Positions 43,526 through 54,934 of a stretch of DNA of 64,000 nt are shown piece by piece. Under the pieces are notes generated by a model that saw only the letters and a list, made by a program, of their open reading frames with translations, did no database searches and was not told where the DNA came from. The position numbers and the translations under genes were made by a program. Every line of letters starts with the position of its first letter. Within the stretch, counting starts at the first letter, position 1. Source of the DNA: Thysanoteuthis rhombus (taxonomy: Eukaryota; Mollusca; Cephalopoda; Oegopsida; Thysanoteuthidae); the NCBI GenBank assembly GCA_963457665.1, contig OY735222.1, forward strand, positions 41,085,898-41,149,897, in the 5' to 3' direction.

Positions 43526-43880
43526 TTTTCTCCTCTTGATTCTTTGTCCCCTCCTTTCTTTTTTCTTCCTCCCATTCATTCTGTCTTCCTTTTATCAATC
43601 ATATTTTCTTTAGTTCCAGTTTTCTTCTCCAATCTTCCTTTTACTATCTTTCTTTTCCCTCTTTCTTTCCGCTTATGTTTACCCCTTCCATAAGCTATTT
43701 TTCAGTTCTCCTTCCAATAACCTATCCTTCTCTCGTCTTTTTCTTTTCCTTCACCTATCATTCCTCCCCTCTCCGTTGTCTTGTGATTCATTCAATTATT
43801 TTTAACCAAGTCTAAACATTTTCTCGTTCTTCTTCTCTTTCATTTTCTTTCCCCTCCCTTTTTTTTTTGACTGGTAAGTG
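42985..43880 (+). repeat. T/C-rich low-complexity tract
   Basis: About 900 bp of pyrimidine-rich sequence with TTTC-type runs. The 198-codon ORF (43017-43613) is a leucine/serine/phenylalanine composition artefact, although its hydrophobicity could mislead membrane predictors. Confidence 0.8.
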
Positions 43881-44366
43881 TTTTTGTCTTCCATCGTTTC
43901 TTACCTGAAAGGTGCTGATTTGTAGTTTATCATTATTTTTTCATCGTCCAGATTTGACTTCATCTGAACTCTTCAACTCGAGAAAAATTTGTTTCCCTTC
44001 CCCTTTCGTGTTCTTCGACCTCTTGTCTCATCTGTCTTCTCTCGCTAACCCCAGGTTTTTCATTTAAAATACAGACGTTTACAATAGCAACAAAGTGGCA
44101 ATAAGATTGCAACAAAAGGGCTGTTCACCTTCCCTCCTGATGCAGCATCAGATGCCGTGGCCGACGGGAGAGGAAGAGGTTATTTGGAAACGACCTCATG
44201 GGCCCCGAATGGAGCAGGCCCCATATCTTCATAAAATATAAGCCCCCTGCTGCAATCCTATTGGTATCATGTTATAACGAAGATATATCCGAAGATTATG
44301 ATAATTAAAAAAATGTGTTTAATTGAATTAAAAATCATATTCAGGACTTAAAATTTAAATGCACAC
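43881..44366. other. No gene recognised
   Basis: It contains a G/C-rich patch at about 44130-44260 (with 'GATGCAGCATCAGATGC', an imperfect palindrome). No family assignment. Confidence 0.45.
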
Positions 44367-44380
44367 TACAACTTATATAT

Positions 44381-44607
44381 CTTTGAATTTTTGTGATGAG
44401 GTATTATCATTATTTCTATTATTATTCAGACAATCCTCATCTTAAGAGGGGAGTGCAGTCAATATACCCCTATCGATTAAATAAAGGGTTCGGTTCGTTA
44501 CCTCCCCACACCTACCAGATAATGATGCCTGATGAAGGCCGTAGAGTACAACGGCCGAAATGCTGAAAAACAACCAAGAAGAGGATAGTCTGAATAATAA
44601 TATAAAT
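44381..44607 (+). mobile_element. Short element with internal inverted repeats and 14-bp TSD, copy 1
   Basis: A 227-bp insertion flanked by identical 14-bp sequences TACAACTTATATAT (44367-44380 and 44608-44621). It contains a 27-bp inverted repeat: 44412-44438 pairs with 44581-44607 with two mismatches (core 'TATTATTATTCAGAC'). Between the arms lie 'GCCTGATGAAGGCCGTAGAG' and 'CAACGGCCGAAATGCTGAAA'. A shared 5' leader (44381-44411) precedes the left arm. The long TSD points to target-primed reverse transcription (SINE-like), not a cut-and-paste MITE. See the second copy at 54935-55036. Confidence 0.65.
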
Positions 44608-44612
44608 TACAA

Positions 44613-44684
<72 letters not shown>
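44613..44684. repeat. (TA)n microsatellite
   Basis: Grows out of the right target-site duplication of the element at 44381-44607. Confidence 0.95.
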
Positions 44685-44686
<2 letters not shown>

Positions 44687-45060
44687 GTCTATATATGCAG
44701 TCTATAAAGGAGTGCTACGATTTTGAATTTAAATTAAGAATTTGATTTTTAATTCAATTGAAACCATTTTTTGAATGGTGCTTCTTGCGTTTTTGAACAA
44801 CAAGTGTGTATTGCAGTGATTGAGCTTTTTCGGCAGGTTTTTTTACTAAGTTGATGGTAATGTCTACTTAATGCCAATTTTCCTTTTTCATTAAAATCCA
44901 ATTGAATGTTGGAGGGAACCCCTCGGGGAGCCAAAGAACCCCAGGCCTCTAATTCTCCATCTTTTGGTTATATCACTTCTATTCTCTCTCTCTCTCCATC
45001 TCTCTATTTCTATCGTTCTTTCTTTCTCTTTTCTCTCTCTTTAACATGTCTATCGTACCA
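44685..45060. other. No gene recognised
   Basis: A 61-codon minus ORF (44749-44934) with no known motif; TC-rich at 44985-45040. Confidence 0.45.
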
Positions 45061-45200
45061 TATTGAGGGGTGGCGTAATGGTTAAAGAAAAAAGATCAAC
45101 AAATCACATTTCGATTTCAGCCGCGGCTTCATATGTTAACTCTGTACTAATGCCTCGAGATAGGCAGAAATCCATTAAACTAGACCCCGTCCTGTTACCA
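45061..45200 (+). repeat. tRNA-like SINE fragment
   Basis: 'GGGGTGGCGTAATGGTTAAA' holds a good A box (TGGCGTAATGG). A degenerate B box, CATTTCGATTTCAG, follows at about 45106. Confidence 0.5.
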
Positions 45201-45324
45201 GATATCTCAATAAACAGTATTGATAATGGCATTAAATGAGGGTTGTCTGAAGAGAAACCACTTCACCATAAGCACCTTCCCAAAGGCAGTAGCAGCAAAA
45301 ACTGATTCACCAAACTGCTATCTT

Positions 45325-45615
45325 TGGAATAGAGCACTCTGGTGGATAGGGAATTGCGCAGAAATAAATATATCGCAAAGATTCAACCTTACTGACAGTC
45401 CAGTTCTGCGTAAAATGCCAACCTTTGGGTCTGAAGCGAAGGTTTTGATCCTACTTCGTGGTACTCGATGGGATAATGGATAGTCTATAGCCACACTGAA
45501 GAGTTGTGATACAACGAAACAGCTGTCTGTGGATGACTAAATTATTCAATTATTATCAACGCTCCCTCATTTAGGGTCGATCACTTTATAAGTAAGGTAA
45601 CTCATTCATTATAAG

Positions 45616-45619
<4 letters not shown>
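45325..45619 (+). repeat. Family A dispersed repeat, longest copy
   Basis: It includes 'AGAGCACTCTGGTGGATAGG', 'TTCAACCTTACTGACAGTCC', 'CGTGGTACTCGATGGGATAA', 'GAAGAGTTGTGATACAACGA', 'GGTCGATCACTTTATAAGT' and 'GGTAACTCATTCATTATAAG', and it runs into (TA)n. It is the best template for a family A consensus. Confidence 0.75.

Positions 45620-45656
<37 letters not shown>
45620..45656. repeat. (TA)n microsatellite
   Basis: Abuts family A. Confidence 0.95.
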
Positions 45657-45661
<5 letters not shown>

Positions 45662-45924
45662 CATATTCCTCAAAGTGAAGTAACAGTTCAAGCGCACACA
45701 TACCAACTATCTCTAAATGGACGGTTGGCTGTTAACCAGTTCCTTGTATGATAATATTGTAATGTATTGTATTGTATTTGCGTGATTCTGTTTCAAAACT
45801 AACGCATTTTAACAACACGCGTTTTTTTTTCTGCACAACTTCAAGTTCTGCCTTCCAAATGTCACTTCCATCAACATTCTATCAAATCACTTCACGTCTA
45901 CAAAACAAACTCACATACACACAT

Positions 45925-45979
45925 TTATATATATATATATATATACACATACACACACACACACAGAGAAACACACACA

Positions 45980-46035
<56 letters not shown>
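45925..46035. repeat. (TA)n/(CA)n compound microsatellite
   Basis: TA, CA and TA blocks in sequence. Confidence 0.95.
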
Positions 46036-46039
<4 letters not shown>

Positions 46040-46444
46040 AAAAGGATGTTGTGTATCCGACATTATGGTAAAAACAAATCTGGTAATAGAGTTAAATACG
46101 AAAAGTTATTCATTCATATTTTTTGTGATATTTCGCTGGACAACCGATTGTGATTAAATTATGGCCTAGAATTCAGAGGAACAGAGCAGAAAATGGGGTT
46201 TCTTATCTATTTGGTGGTGTAGAAGGCCAAATTATGTCAAGATCAAGGAGGGCAGGGTAACATTATGGGGATTGCATGTGTGTATGTGTCTCTGTTTGAA
46301 GTGGCTATTGTATCAGTGTGCAGATGATACAACATCATCAAACGGAGACATGGAAGTGTACAGATACTATAGCTTCCTCAAGCTTAGACACATACATAAT
46401 AATAACTTATACTCATACTTAACTTGGTTTCCAGTTTGTCTATT

Positions 46445-46448
<4 letters not shown>
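46036..46448. other. No gene recognised
   Basis: Nothing identifiable; the 141-codon ORF from 46272 reads through a TA array (YIYIY) and is not a gene. Confidence 0.5.

Positions 46449-46504
<56 letters not shown>
46449..46504. repeat. (TA)n microsatellite
   Basis: Pure TA array. Confidence 0.95.
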
Positions 46505-46509
<5 letters not shown>

Positions 46510-47089
46510 GAGTTTGGAGAGCTTCACTACTTCGAACACTGAACATCAAAAAACTTCTTCGAAATTTTTTCTGTCACTTATTCTCCAAAACCTATCAATG
46601 CAATTTATGTTTTTTTCTATTTTTTCTCTTGATTTACAAATACTTTATTATTAATGTACAATTCTCTTGTTTGGAACATCAGTTGTTTATCATGTAACCG
46701 TATCAGGGATTTCCTAAATAAAACAGTTGTATTAAAATTGAATCCCTGCGTTGCAAATCAAACATAACTTCCCTCTCAACTATGATATCGTTATATAGCT
46801 TACGTCATATACGTTTTGTTATTTTGTATAGAGTATTATCATAATGTATTGTACATAGATTTTATTTTATAGTACAAATCATGTAGGTTTTTGAGTAGTG
46901 CTCACTTGGGTTACCCAGAAAACGCATATAACTCGCTGTTCGTGCCACTTTTATTGAGTGTTAAGACATGTGAATACTTAATCTGTTGTGTTAGTATATA
47001 TCACTCTTATTTTCTGATGGAGGTTGAATTATCTATGAGTGAAGATAACGGGGAAAGAGCATATGTAAATATACATAGGGTGAGCTTTA
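46505..47089. other. No gene recognised
   Basis: AT-rich sequence; the ORF at 46891-47175 ends in simple sequence and shows no known domain. Confidence 0.5.
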
Positions 47090-47278
<189 letters not shown>

Positions 47279-47415
47279 AAGAGAAAATAGTTGTCCTTTG
47301 ATTGCAATGACTGCATGAAACTTGTCAGTAAAAATGAAAATTGTGAATATCCATCTATTTCCGTTCTATTCAGAAATATCGAACATGTATCACAATAGAT
47401 TAAACAACACCTAAA

Positions 47416-47420
<5 letters not shown>

Positions 47421-47448
<28 letters not shown>
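47421..47448. repeat. (TA)n microsatellite
   Basis: Short pure array. Confidence 0.9.
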
Positions 47449-47452
<4 letters not shown>

Positions 47453-48480
47453 CTGTGACAGATTTTTTTGCGGCACCCTCCATTTCTTTAATTGTTTATT
47501 CGATTTTCTTCATTTAGCTTGTGTAATACATCAACCGTCAGAGGAGGGGAGATCACTTCAAATAAATGTTTTTGTATGATATAACACAATTTATTATAAT
47601 CTTGCCCGATCAAATGTATCCATTTCGTGATAAGTACATATGTGTACATGTTCATGTTTGGGTGTGCATTCAAGAAGTAATATTTATCCCATTCTATATA
47701 GATAGATGAATAAACAAACACTTATAGAGACGTTCATAGGGACAGATATACTGATATATGCATCCTACATGCCAAGCTTGGTTTTTATATGCACCTAAAT
47801 GATATAAATGCAAGAAAGCACGAATATTGTATTTGGAAATATTCCTGAGTTGAGGTTCTGCTTTCTCGGAAAATTTTGATTTCAAGTTTTAGTGTTTCCA
47901 TTTTGTCACGCTATGCTGAGGCTACCCATTCATCAAAACGTCTTATTACTAGGTCGGTTGAGCAGAATGCCATTTTCTTTCTGAGTTGTGGCTGTTACGC
48001 ACGATGATTATCATTTTGTCTGTTCACACTGAATTTGATTGACATCATTTTGGAAACGTGCTCGCATCTTCCAGTTTTAATTCAGACCGGCCGTTCTGAA
48101 TTGAATGTACAATAGAAATCTCCTGGTAATGAGCCCGACTATTTAGAAGTTCGAAGTCATAAATAAGACAATTTGAGGAGTGAGAGTTGGTAGGTTGAAT
48201 CTGAGTGCCATGTGCAGAACAAAGTGGAATAAATATTCTGGAATTGGTGAGAAATTATTCCCTTGTTCACGTTTTAACAATGCACATTTTTGTTATAACC
48301 CCCACCAAAAAGCTACAAATATTCACTAACCTAAGGCTTTTATGGAAGCCGTTTTGGAAAAATTTGCAAGTTTAATTTAATTTGCATATTTTTCATTCCC
48401 GTATGTTTGGCAATATTATTTTTCTGTTTTATTTAATATTTGCTGCAAGTTTTGAAAGATTTTCTCATGGCGTTTCCCCA
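47449..48480. other. No gene recognised
   Basis: About 1 kb; ORFs of 63 and 77 codons on the minus strand are unrecognised. Confidence 0.5.
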
Positions 48481-49090
48481 ATTCTCTCTTTTTTCCTTCG
48501 TATTGTATCTTTATTTTTTTAGTTTAATTCATTATTTCCCTTCCTTCTTATTTCAATAATTTGTTTTTTTTTTGCGTTTTATTTTCCTTTCTCCATCTTC
48601 TTCTTCTTCTTCTTCTTCTTCTTCTTCTTCTTCTTCTTCTTCTTCTTCTTCTTCTCCTTCTCCTTCTCCTTCTCCTTCTCCTTCTTCTTCTTCTTCTTCT
48701 TCTTCTTCTTCTTCTTCTTCTTCTTCTTCTTCTTCTTCTTCTTCTTTTGCTTCTCATTTTCTTTCGCGTTTTTTTCTCTGTATTCCATCAATTGTTTTTT
48801 TTTGTTTTCTTTATGAAAAAACGAAAACAAAAAACAAAAAAACAGAAAAAAAACAAGAACGACAAACAAAAAACAAGCAAAACCTTCTTTCTCCTATTCT
48901 TTCTTCATCTTTTTTTCTATTCTTGTTCTCCTCTTTTTTTCTCTTTACATCTTTTCTTCTATCCTTGATTTATTCATTGTCTCACTCTTTTTACGTCCAT
49001 TCTTCCTTTCTCTTCTTCTCTCTCTTTCAACTTCTCTGTCCCTCTCAAAATTTACTCTTTCTCTCTCTTTAAATCTTTTCCACTTTAGTC
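48481..49090. repeat. Pyrimidine-rich tract containing (TTC)n
   Basis: (TTC)n/(TCC)n occupies 48597-48745, with a central CTCCTT block. This is a mirror-symmetric polypurine/polypyrimidine tract able in principle to form triplex DNA. It is followed by poly-A/C and T/C-rich sequence. Long ORFs of poly-Leu, poly-Ser, poly-Arg or poly-Lys are frame readings of the repeat. Confidence 0.9.
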
Positions 49091-49170
49091 TTATTTGTAT
49101 AAGTAAATTTATTTCTTTACCATGATGTTCTTCAGTTGTTTAGTATTGCCCTGTTTCTATAAAACTCTTG

Positions 49171-49171
<1 letters not shown>

Positions 49172-49264
<93 letters not shown>

Positions 49265-49360
49265 GTATATATATATATATAAAAACGTATATATATATGT
49301 ATGTAATTACATATATATATATATATACATACGTATATATGTATGTAATTATATATATAT

Positions 49361-49428
<68 letters not shown>

Positions 49429-49463
49429 GTATATATATATATATTTATATATATATATATACA
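49172..49463. repeat. Long (TA)n array with interruptions
   Basis: About 290 bp, the longest TA-based array here, with a 'GTATGTAATTA' motif inside (about 49299-49310 and 49340-49351). That motif marks an internal duplication of ~40 bp. Confidence 0.95.
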
Positions 49464-49919
49464 TATGTGTTGTGCAAATAGAATTTTAGCGTGGACCTTC
49501 TTTTCAGTTTACACATTCGGTTTTTTTCTAGCAAGCATATTTTATTATTACTCCAATCGATGTTTATCTTACGGTTTGGTCTCTTTCCTGTTATCACTTG
49601 GACCTTCCACCTTATTGCATTCTCCGCATTCCTTCCTTCAATCAATGGACCTTTCTTCTTCCTTCATTTTTCCGCCTTTTAATCAGTCATCTCCCGTGTT
49701 TAAATGTTTTGTTACTTTCCTTCTAGCATCTATGGTTGGTGTTCGAGTCTTGGTCAAGACCACCATTGCAACATCAGATCTCCATGGCTGATAGACATCT
49801 CACACCGGTAGAATCAGCACTTTCTCTAAACAGAATTATGCACTTCATGTGCTTGTAAAATCCACACATTCTAGATACTATGTCACTATAATAATATCCT
49901 TCCCACATCTGTTTCTTTA
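49464..49919. other. No gene recognised
   Basis: Nothing identifiable. Confidence 0.45.
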
Positions 49920-50330
49920 TTTTCTTTGTTTGTTAAAAGCCGAAACTGTCATCAGAACTGTCAAAATAGGTTTCTCTCAGTGTTTAAGCTTATCTGGCTG
50001 GCTGGTTATTTGTAGAGATATGTAACGGGCATATAGATAGCAACAATGGAGCCAAAGAGTCGGAAATTCCAATATTCAGTACCTACAATGTCTATGGAAA
50101 CAGTGCTCAGCCCTGCGCTCCATTGGTCTCTTAGATTTTTGTCCAGTGACATCTACGTTCGTCTAAAGAAAAATCGAATTTATTCAGAGATCATCACACA
50201 ACAAAAGCCGAGAGAAGTAACTTATTAATTGATAAACCTTTTTTCCCCAATTTTTTCAATTGATCATCCTTTACGTGTCATGCAGCCTAAAGACATTGGT
50301 CACAAGACAGTTTCAATTGAGTGACACACC
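49920..50330 (-). repeat. Family W dispersed repeat, minus strand
   Basis: The reverse complement reads 'GTGTCACTCAATTGAAACTG', 'CTTTAGGCTGCATGACACG', 'GATGATCAATTGAAAAAATT', 'AATAAGTTACTTCTCTCGGC', 'AACCAGCCAGCCAGATAAGC' and 'GAGAAACCTATTTTGACAGT'. It is a complete copy on the opposite strand from the others, which proves dispersal rather than local duplication. Confidence 0.8.
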
Positions 50331-50844
50331 AGACTTGCTACTTTCTTACTTTTTAGCGCCTCATCTTTTTTCCCCTAACTTGCAATTACTTCTCAATTTT
50401 CTCTTTCCAAATCCATTTTTCATTCCACCATTGTCGAGTTTGCTTGGAATTTTTCCTATAAAACACTTATTATCTTCTTAATACCCCAAAACAGCACGGA
50501 ACAAAAATAAGAGAAAAAAAAAAAAGAAAAAAGAAAAAAAAGAAAAGGCTATGTACATTTCCTTTGTCTCAACTTCCTAACTTCGTTTTTCTGATTCCTT
50601 CGCCCGACTGCTTACCATGTTCCCGACAACCGTTAGCACGCCTCTACCTTGTTCCCCCAATTACGCCTGTCCATGATTTCAGCGTCGGTTGCTCACTCCA
50701 ATTCCTCGGGCCGATTTCTTGTTAGGTATTCAAATCAGAAAAGTCATCGTTGCCTATCAACTGCTGACTCGGAAGCATAGAAAAATAGGATTACATTACG
50801 CTAACGAAAAGAAACATGAATGTCCACGCTAGAATTCTATTTGC

Positions 50845-50847
<3 letters not shown>
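50331..50847. other. No gene recognised
   Basis: A-rich patch at 50508-50545; otherwise nothing. Confidence 0.5.
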
Positions 50848-50933
<86 letters not shown>

Positions 50934-50936
50934 GTA
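50848..50936. repeat. (TA)n microsatellite
   Basis: About 88 bp, nearly pure. Confidence 0.95.
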
Positions 50937-51477
50937 TATGACAGGAGTCTTATAGATATAGGACAATGGTAAAACAACAGACAAACATTGTGGTAAAGAA
51001 ATAAAATTATTAGTACAAATAAGACTGAATTACATGCACCAAGAACCTAGAATTTATATAATGAAATAGTTATATGACAAAACGTTGATTTAACACTGAT
51101 CAGATTATAAGTGATTTGCATGGCACATGGCCATGGACTCTTTGGTATTACATACATAGATTAACATTTTTTTCTTTAGCATTAAAAGACAGAAAGTTTA
51201 TGTGACATGTATGTATGTACCTGCGCATCAAAATCTATCAACCGAAATTTGTTCATATATATTTCAAAGTGTCTCTGTTCATTTATTAATTCCAACCCGT
51301 TTCATCTGTTTTAATCCAGATTATCCATCGATTTATTGATTTCATTCTGCATTTATCCATTTGTCTCTCACAATCTCCTATCTACTTATCTATCTTTCTC
51401 TTTAGATATCAATATAACGCAATTTATTTTGATTCTGTCAGATCATATGTTCATTTCTTAATACATGATTGTCGAGT
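50937..51477. other. No gene recognised
   Basis: Nothing identifiable. Confidence 0.5.
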
Positions 51478-51760
51478 CGGAAGAAACGAATAGAGCAGAT
51501 TATACCTAAGAATAAACGAGATGAGAATTTGGAGTGGAAACAGTTATTTGTACTACCGGTGGTTATTTAGCTCAATAGTAAGAGCAACGCTACGTTGAGA
51601 TGGCTTCCCTATCGTTCGCTGGTTCGCTTCCAGCAACCACCCCTTTTTCTTCAATAGTTTATTCTATTTCACGTTGTATAGACCAAGTGATACATTAAGT
51701 GCGTAGAGACAGAAAATCATTTTTAAATAGATTTCTTTATAATATAACGAAAATTATAAT
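51478..51760 (+). repeat. Repeat with embedded tRNA-like sequence, copy 1
   Basis: The central part (about 51561-51641) can form a perfect 7-bp acceptor stem (GGTGGTT with AACCACC) and a perfect 5-bp T-stem with 7-nt loop (GCTGG-TTCGCTT-CCAGC). It also has a GCTC/GAGC D-stem. The anticodon arm does not pair, and there are 3 extra nt before the D-stem, so it is not a normal tRNA gene. About 80 bp upstream and 120 bp downstream also match 53797-54070, so the tRNA-like part lies inside a larger dispersed repeat. Confidence 0.65.
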
Positions 51761-51984
51761 CATTTTCTCGGATCATACATATCCATTTCTAAATATATTT
51801 ATCTATGTTTATATTTTCTCCGATCTATGCTTCGATGTCTGTCCTACTCTATTTTGATCAATCAGTCGATGTATCTGAGTGTTATGGGGCTGATAATTCT
51901 AGTAAATCTTTGTAAGTTTTCGAATATTGATTTTCGAAATAGGTAGAATATCAGATTACTTCATTTTCTGAATGTGAAGCCTAC

Positions 51985-52370
51985 AGTTTGTTCATTTCGA
52001 AGCCGGCTGTGAAGGGTTTACGTGGTTTTGCCTTACTTCTTTTCGAATGGAAACGGTTCAGAGTCTTTACGTAGATTGTTAACGGAACTGCTGTGCCAGG
52101 GAATATGTTGCAAAACTTTGACATAAACGGGGTCCACGCTTTGTATGATAGCATCGATGGCCTTGAGGATTTCCACTGAGTCGAATGCCTTCTTGAAATC
52201 AACAAACCCTACAGCGAATGGCATTTTATGTTCTGTTCCTCTTTCTTTCTGTTGATTTACCAAGTGGATATGGTTAATGGTCGAGGAGCTTCTTTTAAAG
52301 CCTGTCTGTATCCGTGGTTGTTTTTAATCTAGCGTGTTGTTGATTTGATTGGTGTTCATTATGGTAAAAG
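51985..52370 (-). mobile_element. RTE-type LINE, internal fragment of the reverse transcriptase core
   Basis: Unlike the other relics this one lacks the 3' end. The minus strand encodes a KPRIQTGFKRSSSTINHIH-like block, then 'FAVGFVDFKKAFDSVEILKA' and 'VDPVYVKVLQHI', then KDSEPFPFEK and KGLTAGFEM-like sequence (frameshifted). It corresponds to roughly residues 310-430 of the 39-kb ORF. Missing 3' sequence implies a later deletion or a recombination product, since RTE insertions normally keep the 3' end. Confidence 0.85.
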
Positions 52371-53424
52371 CTGATAAAAATGTCATTTTTTTCGTGGGAA
52401 AATTGTATTGAAAACAAACTATAGTAAAAACTGCACATATATTTTGAAGTGTCCAACGGTACAAAATACTTTATTATAGGTTTCAGGTAAATATCCCAAA
52501 TCAAACAGATTTTATGTCAAAAATACCGTATTTCTTTAAAGTCTTCATGATACTTTTCAATAGCCTAACTCTTTATTGAGGGATAATGATAAGCATCTAA
52601 TCCCTTTTGAGTTGATCATAAGACTACGACAAGTTGACGCCCGGTTCAAGAAGGGTTAATTTCTATATCTGATCTGACTCCATACAGTAACAACCTGATC
52701 ACATTCTAAGTATAAGATCCTGGACGGCATTGATCTGAATGCGTTTCTGTTATAAGAATGCAAACACAACACAGCAACAACAACGATTAAAAAAAGCAAA
52801 ACTTGAAAGAAACAAACCTTTTTTTTCAACAAATGAGGGAAATAATTGTGTTCATGCATGAATGCCTTCGTAGAAAAATTAAAGTCTCTGCATTCGGGTA
52901 TACGTCAAATTGCAATGATATACGTAGAAAAAAGCACATATACTTACACAGTTATACTTAAGTTTTGATGTGTGAAAGATCAACATTAAATCAATATATC
53001 TCCACCAGAATGTCGTTTCAGATAATAGCTTGATCTTTAATCTACTTCAAAACAAAGAAACTTAACACTGTCACTGACGAGATATAAGTACATGGAAATG
53101 AAGTATCGAGAATTTTTTTTTCTGATTTTTTCTTAAAAGGATGGTAGAACCTTCTATCTCACCCAGGCATCAAGCAACTAAAGAATGTTCTCGTCCCGTA
53201 GTTCAAACACGGGTTAAACCTTACTGTCGAAACAAACTCACCTTGTGCCAATAGACCCCTATAGGTAGCTTGCATCTGCCAACATCTCCTGATAAGACTA
53301 CGACCTTGGGGTCCTGCTCCAGTCTTTGCCATCAAGACGGGCCGAAGGAAACACATTTTTGGTTTTAAGCGTGGAATCTACCCCTCAAAAAGCAAAATTA
53401 TGAGATTCTAAATATATATTTATA
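52371..53424. other. No gene recognised
   Basis: About 1 kb; a 65-codon minus ORF at 53159-53356 has no recognised motif. Confidence 0.45.
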
Positions 53425-53504
53425 TCTCTCTCTTTCTTTCTTTCTTTCTTTTCCCTTCTCCTTCACTCTCTCTCTCTAAGTATCTATCTATCTATCTATC
53501 TATA

Positions 53505-53558
<54 letters not shown>
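53425..53558. repeat. (TC)n/(TATC)n/(TA)n compound microsatellite
   Basis: TTTC, TC, ATCT and TA blocks in order, the same transition series as at 42442 read on the other strand. Confidence 0.95.
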
Positions 53559-53559
<1 letters not shown>

Positions 53560-53734
53560 CGTATATCTAAATATGTTTTAAAAAAACAGATATATGAGCA
53601 GACACGATGATCATAAATTACGTTATATTATACACAAACTCTCATTAGAAATGATCTCTTCTAATTACATGATGAATACATCATTTGCCCTCGATAACAT
53701 TAAAACGGAATCAACAATATCACTGTGACTACTG

Positions 53735-53800
53735 CTAGAATCGAACCCGCGACCATTCACTTGCATCCTATATCCTTTTCTCAGTAACAAAATTGTCACG
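53735..53800 (-). repeat. tRNA-like B box on the minus strand
   Basis: The minus strand reads 'GTCGCGGGTTCGATTCTAG', a perfect B box (GGTTCGATTC). The A box is weak. It faces away from the tRNA-like repeat that starts at 53797. Confidence 0.45.
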
Positions 53801-54070
53801 TTGAAAGAAACAGAGTAAGCAGATATAGTCCAAGAATAAATGCAATGAGAATTTTCTTATGACTCCCATAACCAGCCGTTGTTAAGCTCAATGGTAAGAC
53901 CAAAGTCGCATTGGAGCGGTTACCCTATCGGTCGCAGGTTTAATTCCAGCAGCAGTTCGATTTTCTTCAATTGTTTAGTCTATTTTTACTCTGTCTAGGA
54001 CAAATGATACATTCAAAGTTTGATTACGGGAGATCATTTAAAATGAGTTTCTATAGCGTATAATGCAATT
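53797..54070 (+). repeat. Repeat with embedded tRNA-like sequence, copy 2
   Basis: It aligns with 51478-51760 in upstream flank ('AGAAACAGAGTAAGCAGAT', 'CCAAGAATAAATGCAATGAG'), tRNA-like core ('GTTAAGCTCAATGGTAAGAC', 'GCAGGTTTAATTCCAGC') and downstream flank ('TTCTTCAATTGTTTAGTCTA', 'ATGATACATT'). The T-stem is imperfect here. Confidence 0.65.
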
Positions 54071-54922
54071 CATATATATATATATATACACACACATTAT
54101 ATTTATATATGAGTGTATAATGTGTATTTGCTCGTCTGCATTACGCTCTGTAAATTGGAATGGTGTCAATTAGCCATTAGCGATCAATTAATTGTCCAAT
54201 TCCAACAAAATTGATTCGACAATTTTTAAAACACACACTGAATGTAATTGTGGAATAACACTGAAATCAGTGAATGTAATGAAACTGTACAGTTGTGACA
54301 ACAGCAAAAGCAACAATACAAGAAAAAAAAAGTACTGTAATTACGAGTACCATCCTTGAGTGAATGGTCATCAGAATAATGGAACTGATTCAAAATCTTA
54401 TCTCTCCACTCTTTATAATGCTATTAAGACAGGAAGATCGACATGTGTTGCCAATTGTAATTTGTCATTAGAGCTGAAACTGCCTTTAAAAATGGTTATA
54501 ATTGGCTAAATTTTTTCCATTTCCAGCTAACTTTACTGCTAACCTTACAGTTTTGAACCCCATCAAATAAATAAGAACGGAATTCTAATGATGTGAAAGG
54601 GAAACCGCGGATAAGGGGAACCAATCAAAGAGAAACTGCAGATAACCTGGACTGCTAGAAGGGAAAGGATATATTATATGAATTAAGAAAAAACAATATC
54701 ATTGCGTGCTTATGAACGTTGATGGTGTTATTCTATATCTATTAGGATAATTGATTAAAAACAAGAAAAAGAATAAGTCATTGTTCTTCGGTAACAGAAA
54801 GAATGTACTACTGAAAGGGAAGACCACGAATATCTTTTTCTTTGACAAAAATTGATCATGGAAGAATAGAAGACGTCAGTTAACGGGGGACAGACAGAGT
54901 AACATATAGAGATGATGGATAC
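54071..54922. other. No gene recognised; possible element end
   Basis: A short TA/CA run is at 54072-54110. 'GTGTTGCCAATTG' at about 54443 and 'AATTCGGCAACCC' at about 55184 are weakly inverted and resemble the hAT-like ends at 10705. No TSD was found, so I do not call an element. Confidence 0.3.
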
Positions 54923-54934
54923 ATCTAACAGGTT

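Noticed and set aside
43017..43613. 198-codon hydrophobic ORF resembling a multi-pass membrane protein
   Set aside because: It lies in a pyrimidine-rich low-complexity tract; hydrophobicity is a composition effect (TTT, TTC, CTT, TCT codons).
48548..49072. Poly-Arg, poly-Lys, poly-Leu and poly-Ser ORFs
   Set aside because: Frame readings of a (TTC)n/(TCC)n array.
49168..49791. 207-codon ORF starting in a TA array
   Set aside because: The first ~110 residues are YIYIY repeat and the rest has no recognised motif.
51561..51641. Functional tRNA gene
   Set aside because: The anticodon arm cannot pair and the 5' spacing is wrong; the sequence is part of a dispersed repeat.
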